Source of the DNA: Desulfobacteraceae bacterium
GTDB taxonomy: Bacteria; Desulfobacterota; Desulfobacteria; Desulfobacterales; ETH-SRB1
Reading direction: 5' to 3'
Length of the DNA: 34,729 nucleotides
NCBI GenBank assembly: GCA_014237365.1
Contig: JABZFQ010000077.1
Location: 1-34,729 of the forward strand
Of the stretch, positions 1 to 7,846 are shown in pieces (positions within the stretch are counted from its first letter, which is position 1; every line of letters starts with the position of its first letter). Below the pieces are notes generated by a model that worked only from the letters and a program-made list of their open reading frames with translations, was not told the DNA's origin and made no database searches. The position numbers and the translations under genes were made by a program.

Positions 1-1701
1 GAAGCATATATCCCTGCCAGCGATACCTATATACAAAAAGACTCCTCAATAAACGAAATGATTGATAAACTTCGCCATTCCGCGACAAGATCCGTTCTTT
101 CACGAAGGGATGTTATTGTGGTGGCAAGTGTATCCTGCATATTTGGACTTGGTGCTCCTGAAGAATATCTTGCAATGAGTATTAATCTTGAAACCGGTAC
201 TGAACTATCGCGTGATAAACTTATTTCAGATCTTGTTGCCATTCATTATGACCGTAATGATCTTGATTTCCACAGAGGAGTATTCAGGGTAAGAGGTGAC
301 AGGGTAGAAATTTTTCCATCTTATGAAGAAGATTTAGCTGTAAGGATAGATTTTTTCGGGGATCAGATTGAAAACATATCAGAAATTGATTCGTTAAAAG
401 GTAATGTGATTAATTGCATTAAAAATATATCTATCTATCCGGCAAGCCATTATGTCAGTAAAAAAAATATTTTAAAAAGAGCAACCAAATCAATCATCGC
501 GGAACTTAAAGACAGAATTGAATATTTCAGACATGAAAACAAGCTGATAGAAGCACAACGGATAGAAGAAAGAACCAATTTCGATCTTGAAATGATGCAG
601 GAGCTTGGATACTGCAATGGAATTGAAAATTATTCGAGACATTTTACAGGAAAAAAGCAGGGAGAACCTCCGCCCACGCTTTTAGAATATTTTCCGGATG
701 ATTTTCTTGTATGCATTGACGAAAGCCATATCGCTGTCCCACAGCTTCGAGCTATGTACGCGGGTGACAGGTCTCGCAAGAAAACACTTATTGAGTATGG
801 ATTCAGACTGCCGTCAGCTTTGGATAACCGTCCACTAATGTTTGAAGAATTTGAGTCAAAAATATCCCAGGCGATTTATCTTTCAGCAACTCCTGCTGAA
901 TATGAACTCAAAAAAGGAGAACATGCTCTTGTCGAACAGATTGTGAGACCCACAGGCCTTATTGATCCTGCAATTGATGTGAGGAAAGCAGAGTATCAGG
1001 TTGATAATCTTTATGATGAAATTATTAAGCGCGATAAGTTGAATGAGAGAGTACTGGTAACTACCCTTACGAAACGTATGGCGGAAAATCTTACCGAATA
1101 TTATGCTGATCTGGGAATTAAAGTACGTTATCTTCATGCTGACATCAATACAATAGAACGAATGGAAATCATAAGGGATCTCAGAATGGGCGAGTTTCAG
1201 GTGCTTGTTGGAATAAACCTGCTGCGTGAGGGCCTGGACATACCAGAGGTTTCACTTGTGGCAATACTGGATGCTGATAAAGAAGGATTTTTACGTTCAG
1301 CCAGATCACTTGTTCAGACATGTGGACGTGCTTCCAGAAATGTCGGCGGTATGGTAATAATGTATGCCGACCATGTTACAAAATCAATGAAACAGGCAAT
1401 AGATGAAACAAACAGGCGCAGGGAAATACAACAGGATTACAATCAAAAATACGATATTATTCCGACAACAATAAAAAAGAATATAACATCTATATTTGAG
1501 ATCGTTTATGAGACCGATCATGAACAACAGGTTGATAATGTATCAGAAACAATTGCAGAGTATGAATCTGCTGATAATCTGGATGATATTATAAAAGCCA
1601 TGGAAGATGAAATGAATCAGGCGGCAAAAGAACTTGCATTTGAAAAAGCCGCAGAGCTAAGAGACCAGATAAAAGCGCTTAAAAAAATAATGCTCTATTG
1701 A
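1..1701 (+). CDS. uvrB: UvrABC system protein B, 3' part (5' end outside window)
   Basis: DNA-damage recognition helicase of nucleotide excision repair; it is loaded by UvrA and recruits UvrC. The reading frame is open from base 1 ([18 protein letters not shown]), so the gene starts upstream and 566 residues are visible. The visible part begins in the beta-hairpin region that clamps DNA. It continues through the SATP block, the helicase C-terminal motifs ([12 protein letters not shown], then QTCGRASRN, a motif VI with Cys and Ser where QTIGRAARN is usual) and ends with a UVR motif ([19 protein letters not shown]) that contacts UvrC. The N-terminal Walker A is outside the window. uvrC lies about 22 kb downstream on the same strand, with a lipid gene cluster between. 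Identification is certain from family motifs. Confidence 0.97.
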   Translation, partial: EAYIPASDTYIQKDSSINEMIDKLRHSATRSVLSRRDVIVVASVSCIFGLGAPEEYLAMSINLETGTELSRDKLISDLVAIHYDRNDLDFHRGVFRVRGDRVEIFPSYEEDLAVRIDFFGDQIENISEIDSLKGNVINCIKNISIYPASHYVSKKNILKRATKSIIAELKDRIEYFRHENKLIEAQRIEERTNFDLEMMQELGYCNGIENYSRHFTGKKQGEPPPTLLEYFPDDFLVCIDESHIAVPQLRAMYAGDRSRKKTLIEYGFRLPSALDNRPLMFEEFESKISQAIYLSATPAEYELKKGEHALVEQIVRPTGLIDPAIDVRKAEYQVDNLYDEIIKRDKLNERVLVTTLTKRMAENLTEYYADLGIKVRYLHADINTIERMEIIRDLRMGEFQVLVGINLLREGLDIPEVSLVAILDADKEGFLRSARSLVQTCGRASRNVGGMVIMYADHVTKSMKQAIDETNRRREIQQDYNQKYDIIPTTIKKNITSIFEIVYETDHEQQVDNVSETIAEYESADNLDDIIKAMEDEMNQAAKELAFEKAAELRDQIKALKKIMLY

Positions 1702-2048
1702 TTGTTGATTGTCGATTTGTGGAATCGCTTCGCTCTGTTTTTTTGTTATAAAATTAATAGAATACCTTCAATCATCAGTCGAGTTTCGCAAATCTTACTG
1801 CATCCAGATTTTGGTACATTTTTTTACAAAAAAATATTGTTATTTTTTTCAATATACAATAAAATAATTAATAAATTTTATTATCAAAGACAAAAAATGG
1901 TATCCTATTCAAAAACCTTGGTAAAACTCATTTTCAATTTACAAAAAGGCTTTATTTACGCATGGTTATATTTCGACAGACTGCCCATTACCAGGAAATT
2001 TGAATAGGATACAAAAAATGGTTCATTGTAAAAGGAAAGGGTTGTGAA
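1702..2048. other. intergenic region with a MITE-like insert
   Basis: 347 bases between uvrB and KS1, strongly A+T-rich. It holds the inverted-repeat insert at 1901-2011, described separately, and the KS1 ribosome binding site at about 2031-2040. A 101-codon open frame runs through it but has no Shine-Dalgarno and crosses the insert, so I do not call a gene. No convincing terminator was seen after uvrB; a T-run follows 1737, with no good stem before it. Confidence 0.6.
1901..2011. mobile_element. MITE-like element with 13-bp inverted ends and 10-bp target duplication
   Basis: The left end TATCCTATTCAAA (1901-1913) is the exact reverse complement of TTTGAATAGGATA (1999-2011), and the pairing continues imperfectly inward (CTTGGTAA against TTACCAGG). 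The direct repeat CAAAAAATGG flanks it immediately on both sides (1891-1900 and 2012-2021), as a target-site duplication would. The 111-bp interior has no gene. It lies just before the ribosome binding site of the first ketosynthase, so it may have altered that gene's promoter. Confidence 0.75.
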
Positions 2049-3305
2049 GTGAGCGGTATAAGCCATAAAAAAAATTTGGTGGCCGTTACAGGGATTGGGA
2101 TGATCTGTCCCCTTGGAATCAAAACAAGTGAATGCTGGAAAAATATGATTGCAGGAAAATCAGGCGTTAGGAGGATTACTCGATTTGATGCCAGCAATTG
2201 TTTAACCAAAATCGCCGGAGAGCTTCCGGACAAATACTTTGAAATAGAGAAAAATGTTTTACCACGTAGAGTTTATAAGCGCAGCATTTTGCCTTCACGA
2301 CTTGCTATTATAAGCGCTAAGCAGGCCATTGAAGATGCTAAAATAGAATTAGGTGAGATTGATAAAGGCAGAATTGGAGTTGTAACTGGTTGCGGAGGAT
2401 CCGGTTTTGGCGATCAGATAGTATACGGGGACCCGACAAGAAAGAAATTTGCATTTTCTCATGAGATGTTAAATGCTCTGTCTGCCTGCATAAGCATTGA
2501 GTTCGGTTTTAAGGGCCCATCCTTTAATATAGCAACAGCCTGTGCATCAGGGGCTTTTGCTGTTGGAATGGGTTATGATTATGTAAAACAATATGGAGAA
2601 TTGTGTGTCGTGGTCGGAGTTGATACCATGCTTGCGAAGGAAACCATTGATGGATTTAACCAGCTAATGGCTCTAGCCGAACTTAATGAATATCCCGAAA
2701 AAGCCAGTCGACCTTTTGACAGGAAGAGAAGCGGATTTGTCATTTCTGAAGGCGTATGCGCTCTTGTGCTGGAATCCTATGATCAAGCCATACAAAGGCA
2801 AGCAAGGATATATGCGCTTATGCCGGGTTATGCGGTTACTGCCGAAGCTTTCAACATTATAGCTCCTGAATCTGAAGGAAAGGAGATGGCAAGGACCATG
2901 GAGTTAGCCCTGCGACATGCTGAAATACCAAAGAAAAAAATCGGCTATATAAATGCTCATGGCACTTCGACCTTGCACAATGACCGTGCGGAGACAAAAG
3001 CAATCAAGAGGCTTTTTGGTAATAATGCATATAAAATCCCTGTTAGTTCGCAAAAATCAATGATTGGTCATTCCATAGGCGCAGCAGGAGCTATTGAGTT
3101 TGCAGTAACAGCTCTTACTTTGCATCATCAGGAAATTACTCCTACTATAAATTATGAAGAACCTGATCCACAATGCGATCTTGATTATGTGCCTAACAAA
3201 GCCAGAAAGGTTTGCTCTCTTGAAGCTGCGATTACCAATTCATTTGGCTTTGGAGGCCAGAATGCTACTATTGTGCTTGAGAAATACCATGGGTATATGG
3301 AATGA
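2049..3305 (+). CDS. beta-ketoacyl-ACP synthase, FabF (KAS II) type, KS1
   Basis: Condensing enzyme expected to elongate an acyl chain by decarboxylative Claisen condensation on an ACP. At 418 aa it has the usual FabF length. The catalytic triad is intact: Cys165 in ATACASGAF, His304 in INAHGTSTLHND and His341 in KSMIGHSIGAAG. The C-terminal FGFGGQNAT is also typical. The GTG start is preceded at good spacing by AAAGGAAAGG. It is the first gene of the plus-strand cluster, 54 bases before a KAS III-like gene. It closely resembles KS2 at 5898 (shared VTGIGMICPLGI, RITxFDA and PDPxCDLxYVPNK blocks), suggesting duplication. The substrate is unknown; primary fatty acid synthesis is less likely given the neighbours. 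Confidence 0.93.
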   Translation: MSGISHKKNLVAVTGIGMICPLGIKTSECWKNMIAGKSGVRRITRFDASNCLTKIAGELPDKYFEIEKNVLPRRVYKRSILPSRLAIISAKQAIEDAKIELGEIDKGRIGVVTGCGGSGFGDQIVYGDPTRKKFAFSHEMLNALSACISIEFGFKGPSFNIATACASGAFAVGMGYDYVKQYGELCVVVGVDTMLAKETIDGFNQLMALAELNEYPEKASRPFDRKRSGFVISEGVCALVLESYDQAIQRQARIYALMPGYAVTAEAFNIIAPESEGKEMARTMELALRHAEIPKKKIGYINAHGTSTLHNDRAETKAIKRLFGNNAYKIPVSSQKSMIGHSIGAAGAIEFAVTALTLHHQEITPTINYEEPDPQCDLDYVPNKARKVCSLEAAITNSFGFGGQNATIVLEKYHGYME

Positions 3306-3359
3306 AGTCAGTTATTATTGTCATTTAATACCTACAGGTAATAGAAAAGGAGAGATTGC

Positions 3360-4472
3360 GTGGAAAGCAAAATAAAAGGCAAAGATGTTTATATCGCTGG
3401 AATAGGTTCATTCTCGCCGGGTGATCCGGTTCCATTTGACAATATAGAAGACGTATTGGGGGAAATCACAGATGCGCCCAAGAAGGTTCTTAAGCGCATA
3501 GATCGTATGAGGCCTATCATGAAGGAAATGTTAGGCATAGAATATTCCTATTACGCCCTGGATCCAAAAACTCGACAGCAAACCGAAACAAATGTTTCTA
3601 TGGCTGTTAAGTCTGCAAAAAAAGCGCTGAAAGTTGCCGGAATGGATACTTCAGAAATTGATCTAATCGTTTATGCCGGCATACTCTACGATTGCATGTG
3701 TCCTCCATCAAGCGTGCTGGTTCAGGATGCTCTTAACATTCCATACTGTGCGGAGATGTCAATTCATTCCAATTGTACTTCGATTTATAAAGCACTTCAG
3801 GTTGCAACCGATTTGATTGCCAACGGCCGGTATAAAAATGCTCTTCTTGTCAGTCCTCAGATGTCTTCGACGTTTTTACGGGCTGAGTATTTTAACCAAA
3901 AAGCAATTACTGAGGAACAGGCTGTTTTACGCTGGTTTCTAAGTGATGGAGCCGCCGCTCTTGTTCTTACTTCAAAAAAGCCGGACAAGATTCGACTAAA
4001 AGTGGTGGACACATATCTGGAATCGGTTGGCATGGGCATTAAACCCTCCATGCAAGTGCTTGTCGGCTCTTCGCACTGGAATCTTCCGGATATTTACGAA
4101 CATGGATGGCACCATCTAACCCAGGATCTTACGACCGTTGCCAAATTAGCTCCTAAGCTTTTTGAGAATGGAATAAAAACGATGATTGAGAAAACAAATC
4201 TTGATGTTTCTAAGGTAAAATGCTTTTTTGCGAATATTCCCACTAAACATCTCATGGATATTACTGTTAAGAGATTGAGAAAGCATTGGTATTCTGATTT
4301 ATCCTTCTATACAAAGTTGAGCACGAGAGGTTATCAGGGAGCCCCGGCCATCATTATTGCTCTTGATGAATACATTAATGAAGAAAAACTAAAACAAGGT
4401 GATCGTATTGTAAGCTTTGTGACAGAATCCAGCAAATGGATGCATGCTGGATTCATTCTGGATCATTGCTGA
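3360..4472 (+). CDS. KAS III (FabH)-like protein with incomplete catalytic triad
   Basis: Thiolase-fold protein of 370 aa related to 3-oxoacyl-ACP synthase III. The nucleophile is present as Cys139 in SIHSNCTSIYKA, and the fold motif FLSDGAAALVL is recognisable. By eye alignment the usual HQAN His falls on Asn292 (FFANIPTKHL) and the usual GNTSA Asn falls on Tyr325 (GYQGAPAIIIAL), so only the Cys of Cys-His-Asn seems kept. That suggests acyl transfer or a specialised condensation without classical decarboxylation. GTG start with AAAAGGAGAG upstream. It lies between KS1 and the 4711 crotonase, probably in one transcript with KS1. A DarB-like role, joining two chains in dialkylresorcinol synthesis, is possible given the DarA-like gene at 11403, but unproven. 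Confidence 0.85.
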   Translation: MESKIKGKDVYIAGIGSFSPGDPVPFDNIEDVLGEITDAPKKVLKRIDRMRPIMKEMLGIEYSYYALDPKTRQQTETNVSMAVKSAKKALKVAGMDTSEIDLIVYAGILYDCMCPPSSVLVQDALNIPYCAEMSIHSNCTSIYKALQVATDLIANGRYKNALLVSPQMSSTFLRAEYFNQKAITEEQAVLRWFLSDGAAALVLTSKKPDKIRLKVVDTYLESVGMGIKPSMQVLVGSSHWNLPDIYEHGWHHLTQDLTTVAKLAPKLFENGIKTMIEKTNLDVSKVKCFFANIPTKHLMDITVKRLRKHWYSDLSFYTKLSTRGYQGAPAIIIALDEYINEEKLKQGDRIVSFVTESSKWMHAGFILDHC

Positions 4473-4620
4473 TATACCTCGAAAGTCTATAACTTGCGAT
4501 TTTTCGCTGGTCATGAACATCAATAGCTGTGTTGCTCAGGTTTGAAATAGCTTGTCGCGCCTTGCTTTTGATGCTCATTGCTCACCGAAAAAAACGCAAT
4601 TTATAACCTTCCGAGGTATA
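4473..4620. repeat. 148-bp long inverted-repeat (hairpin) element
   Basis: Begins directly after the stop codon of the KAS III-like gene. The left arm TATACCTCGAAAGTCTATAA and its continuation to about 4505 pairs with the right arm about 4586-4620, ending TTATAACCTTCCGAGGTATA. The inner arms also pair imperfectly (GGTCATGAACATCAATAGC against GCTTTTGATGCTCATTGCTCACC), so nearly the whole unit folds into one hairpin. There is no coding capacity and no clear target duplication. A diverged copy of one end is at 26613-26634 on the other strand. It is probably a non-autonomous mobile repeat; as RNA it could also act as a 3' end structure. Confidence 0.7.
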
Positions 4621-4710
4621 ACACTGAAAAATATCACTAAAGGCTTTCTGTAATTTTTTGGAAAGTTACAAATATTGCATGTGGTTTTAAGCGGTCTTTA
4701 TAGGATGAAA

Positions 4711-5436
4711 ATGTCGCAAAGTAAGTATTTGGAAATATCGACAGAAGGCAGGATCCTTGTCATAACTATTTGTAATCCCCCTAATAATTATCTTTTAAGT
4801 GGCTTTTTTACAGAATTGAGTTTTTGCCGTGAATTAATATTATCCTCAAATATTGATGCCATTATTTTTACGGGCAAGGGCAATGTATTTTCTAAAGGCG
4901 CGGATATAGAAGAAATAAAGTCCAATCCAAATGAGCTGAATCTTAGAACGGTACTTTATGGTAACGAAATCTTTACATTTTTTTCCGGATTAGACAAACC
5001 CGTCATTGCTGCAATCAACGGTCCATGCCTGGGTGGAGGGTTAGAACTGGCATTAGCCTGCCACATAAGACTATGCTCAGAAAAAGCTCGACTCGGTCTG
5101 CCGGAACTTTCTATCGGAGTCATACCCGGATTGGGAGGCATTCAGCGTTTGATTAGGATAGTGGGTGAATCAAAAGCTCTGGAAATGATTTTGCTTGGAG
5201 ATATAATATCTGCTTCCCGTGCCTTGGAATTAAACCTTGTAAGCCGGGTTTTTCCAAAAAAGGAATTTTTTCCCAGAGTTCTGCTGTTTGTAAAAACAAT
5301 ATTGATGGCGCGTCGGGAAGCAGTTACTGAAGTGCTTAAACTGGTTGCCCTGTCACGGCCAAAAAGTGAGGAAAAGAATATCCTTGCTGCAGCCGAAAAG
5401 TTTGCCGGCTTGGTTTCTAAGAGAAAGGCGTATTAG
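4711..5436 (+). CDS. enoyl-CoA hydratase/isomerase family protein (crotonase 1)
   Basis: Crotonase-fold enzyme of about 241 aa, expected to hydrate or dehydrate, or isomerise, an acyl thioester. It shows the oxyanion-hole strands (SKGADI and GPCLGGGLELALAC) and both acid positions of classical hydratases, Glu112 and Glu132 (LPELSIGVIPG). I prefer ATG 4711, which has TAGG about 6 bases upstream; ATG 4705 and TTG 4675 are in frame. The last residues and the stop codon (KRKAY*) lie inside a repeat that recurs at 9901-9965, so the C-terminus may have been trimmed or replaced by that repeat; it is a little short for the family. It sits between a KAS III-like gene and an ACP, suggesting action on ACP- or CoA-bound pathway intermediates. 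Confidence 0.88.
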   Translation: MSQSKYLEISTEGRILVITICNPPNNYLLSGFFTELSFCRELILSSNIDAIIFTGKGNVFSKGADIEEIKSNPNELNLRTVLYGNEIFTFFSGLDKPVIAAINGPCLGGGLELALACHIRLCSEKARLGLPELSIGVIPGLGGIQRLIRIVGESKALEMILLGDIISASRALELNLVSRVFPKKEFFPRVLLFVKTILMARREAVTEVLKLVALSRPKSEEKNILAAAEKFAGLVSKRKAY

Positions 5437-5488
5437 TTATACGTAGACGACTGATAACACAATGAAATTATTTATCTGAAAGTCTATA
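5423..5488. repeat. partial copy of the GAAAGTCTATA hairpin repeat
   Basis: About 66 bases from GAAAGGCGTATTAGTTATAC to the end CTGAAAGTCTATA match 9901-9965 with few differences. Only the right-hand part of the longer 9860-9965 element is present. It overlaps the last codons of the 4711 crotonase and contains the small hairpin CGTAT-TAGTT-ATACG. Confidence 0.7.
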
Positions 5489-5567
5489 GTTATTGCCATG
5501 TGCTATCAGAAGTGTGGTGGCCCTATATTATAGAGTTAATTTTGATCAGAAATTTGGGAGGAAACAG

Positions 5568-5897
5568 GTGAAAATAAAATTAACGGATGAAGACAAAAAA
5601 AAGCTTTTTGAAGATGTAAGACAATTTTTGGCAGATGAATTTGAAAAAGACGTGAGTGAAATCACAAAGGATACCAATATAATTGATGACCTTGGAGGTG
5701 ATTCCATTCTTTTCTTGGAAATGATTGAAGAACTCAAGGAAAAATATAAAATTGATCTGGAAGTGCGCACTATTGGACAGTATATGTTAAAAAATCCTAT
5801 TTACACAGTTGGAGAAACGTTGAATACCATGTTTGAGATCATAGAAAAAGGAGATGAACTGCTTAAGGAAATAGATTCCGAAGAAGGAGAGATATAG
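5568..5897 (+). CDS. acyl carrier protein
   Basis: Acidic four-helix carrier of 109 aa, longer than a standard 75-85 aa ACP because of a charged C-terminal tail (KGDELLKEIDSEEGEI). The phosphopantetheine site is DDLGGDSILFLEM, with Ser46 as attachment residue; GGDSI replaces the common GADSL of fatty-acid ACPs, as in many specialised carriers. The GTG start at 5568 has a very strong GGGAGGAAACAG ahead of it; the frame is open further upstream but has no such site. Its stop codon is followed immediately by the KS2 start, so the two are likely co-translated and the carrier may serve KS2 and KS1. No phosphopantetheinyl transferase gene is in the window. Confidence 0.93.
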   Translation: MKIKLTDEDKKKLFEDVRQFLADEFEKDVSEITKDTNIIDDLGGDSILFLEMIEELKEKYKIDLEVRTIGQYMLKNPIYTVGETLNTMFEIIEKGDELLKEIDSEEGEI

Positions 5898-7148
5898 TTG
5901 ATTTGCAAGAGCAATAATTCGGGTAAAAACATTCCAATAGCTGTAACGGGTATTGGAATGATTTGTCCTCTTGGGATAACGGCTCCCAAATCCTGGGAAA
6001 ATATGCTGCAAGGCAGATCAGGGATACGCAGAATAACCAAGTTCGATGCCTGTGAATGCGCCACCCGAATTGGAGGGCAACTTCCGGAAGAATATTTTGT
6101 GCTGGAAAAAAAAAAGACTTCAAAAAGAATGTTCAAACAGACCGTTCAGACGACTAGAATTATCCGATTGTGTTCTCATGAAGCCTTTAAAGACAGCAAT
6201 ATAGCATTGGATAAGATAGACCCAAACAGATGCGGGGTAATCATTGGCACAAGTGGCTCTAGTGTGCGCGGTCCTCATGATAAAGGCGGACATGGTGCTG
6301 AACGGTTCAAAATAATACGGGAAATGATTAATGCGCTTCCGGCATGGATAAGTTTAGATTACGGATTCAAAGGGCCAAACTTTACTCTTTCAGCGGCTTG
6401 TGCGTCAGGGTCCTATGCAATTGCAAAGGCATGTGATCTAATCAAAAGGAAAGAACTTGATATTGCTATTGCTGGTGGAGTCGACACTCTCTTGACCAAA
6501 AATAACACTATGCGTGGCAATTTTATGAAAGTGCTCTCGGAAAAAAATGATGAACCTGAAAAGGCGATGAGGCCTTTTGATAGAAAAAGAGATGGATGGG
6601 TAATTTCCGATGGGGGTTGTGCAGTTGTTCTTGAATCTTATGAACACGCTATAAAGAGAAATGCCAGAGTTTACGCGTGGGTTGTAGGACATGCAATGTC
6701 ATCGGAATGTTATAGTTTGTATTCTCCTGTCCCATACGGGGAAGGCATGGTTCAAACTATAGAAATGGCTTTGGCAGACGCAAATATTTCCAGGCAAAGG
6801 ATCGGATATGCTAATGCAAATGGGACTTCAACGGTAGTTAATGACTTTTGCGAAACCATGGCTATAAAAAAAGTTTTTGGTAAGCACGCATATAATATGT
6901 TTGTAAGTTCGCAAAAATCCATGCTCGGCCATATGGTTGGAGGGTCCAGCGCTATAGAGTTTGCCATAACTGCGTTAATCTTGAAAACTCAGAAAATCCC
7001 ACCCACTATAAACTATGAATTTCCGGACCCCAAATGCGACCTGAATTATGTTCCGAATAAGATGGTCGACGTCAATGATCTTGAAGTCGCTATCAACAAT
7101 TCTTTTGGGTTTGGAGGACACAATTGTGTCATTGTTATGACAAGATAA
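5898..7148 (+). CDS. FabF-type ketosynthase homologue with His-to-Asn change (KS2)
   Basis: Ketosynthase fold of 416 aa. The nucleophile Cys168 (SAACASGSY) and second His345 (KSMLGHMVGG) are present. The first catalytic His is Asn308: the motif reads YANANGTSTVVND where KS1 has YINAHGTSTLHND, with codon AAT for CAT. In ketosynthases this His helps decarboxylate the malonyl extender; its loss is known from non-elongating KS0 domains of trans-AT polyketide synthases. Here it suggests acyl transfer, chain gating or a non-decarboxylative coupling rather than elongation. TTG start directly after the ACP stop, with GAAGGAGAGA ahead. Close to KS1 in sequence, and possibly its partner in a heterodimer. 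Confidence 0.92.
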   Translation: MICKSNNSGKNIPIAVTGIGMICPLGITAPKSWENMLQGRSGIRRITKFDACECATRIGGQLPEEYFVLEKKKTSKRMFKQTVQTTRIIRLCSHEAFKDSNIALDKIDPNRCGVIIGTSGSSVRGPHDKGGHGAERFKIIREMINALPAWISLDYGFKGPNFTLSAACASGSYAIAKACDLIKRKELDIAIAGGVDTLLTKNNTMRGNFMKVLSEKNDEPEKAMRPFDRKRDGWVISDGGCAVVLESYEHAIKRNARVYAWVVGHAMSSECYSLYSPVPYGEGMVQTIEMALADANISRQRIGYANANGTSTVVNDFCETMAIKKVFGKHAYNMFVSSQKSMLGHMVGGSSAIEFAITALILKTQKIPPTINYEFPDPKCDLNYVPNKMVDVNDLEVAINNSFGFGGHNCVIVMTR

Positions 7149-7159
7149 GGATTACTTCT

Positions 7160-7846
7160 ATGCCTCTTATTCAAATGAAAAAGGTCACAAAAGATTATCG
7201 ATTGGGAGAAACAATAGTACATGCTCTAAGAGGGATCACTATTGAAATTGATGTTGGAGAATTTGTTGCGGTATGGGGCCCGTCAGGATCAGGCAAAACA
7301 ACTTTTTTAAATCTGATTGGTGCTATTGATGAACCTACTTCCGGATACTTTAGTTTCAATGAACGGGAAATTTCAGGGCTCTCTGATGATGAGAAGTCGG
7401 ATTTGCGTAACAAATCAATAGGTTTCATATTCCAGAATTTTAACTTGATTCCGGTTTTAACTGCTTTAGAAAACGTTATGCTGCCGTTACAAATACAAAG
7501 TTTATCAAATGCTGAAGCCAATCAGAGATCCATGTATAGACTGGAACAGGTAGGTCTTTCCGACTTTGTTAAACATAGACCTGATAAACTGTCAGGGGGT
7601 CAACGACAACGAGTATGCATTTCCAGGGCTTTGGTTACAAATCCTTCGCTGGTGATCGCAGATGAGCCTACGGCAAATCTGGATTCAGATACGGCCATGA
7701 AAATTCTTGAACTGATGAGAGATTTAAACAACAATGAAAAGACAACCTTTATCTTTTCTACTCATGACCAGAGGTTACTTGGCAAAATGAATCGGCTTGT
7801 TCGTATGGTAGATGGTGTGATTATAAATGAAGAGGATCATGTATGA
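7160..7846 (+). CDS. ABC transporter ATP-binding protein, LolD/MacB type
   Basis: ATPase subunit of 228 aa powering the permease encoded next. Visible motifs: Walker A GPSGSGKTT (40-48), Q-loop FQNFNLIP, signature LSGGQRQR (144-151), Walker B LVIADEPT (164-171), D-loop NLDSD and H-loop His202 (STHD). Such subunits pair with four-helix permeases that extract lipids or lipoproteins or drive tripartite efflux. I chose ATG 7160 (MPLIQMKKV) because the family starts there; it follows an AGG at 7148-7150 and starts 12 bases after KS2 ends. It overlaps the permease start by ATGA, so the two are coupled. Context suggests export of the cluster product. Confidence 0.95.
   Translation: MPLIQMKKVTKDYRLGETIVHALRGITIEIDVGEFVAVWGPSGSGKTTFLNLIGAIDEPTSGYFSFNEREISGLSDDEKSDLRNKSIGFIFQNFNLIPVLTALENVMLPLQIQSLSNAEANQRSMYRLEQVGLSDFVKHRPDKLSGGQRQRVCISRALVTNPSLVIADEPTANLDSDTAMKILELMRDLNNNEKTTFIFSTHDQRLLGKMNRLVRMVDGVIINEEDHV

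Noticed and set aside
1702-2007. 101-codon open frame after uvrB
   Set aside because: Continues across a mobile insert and is of low complexity; no ribosome site.
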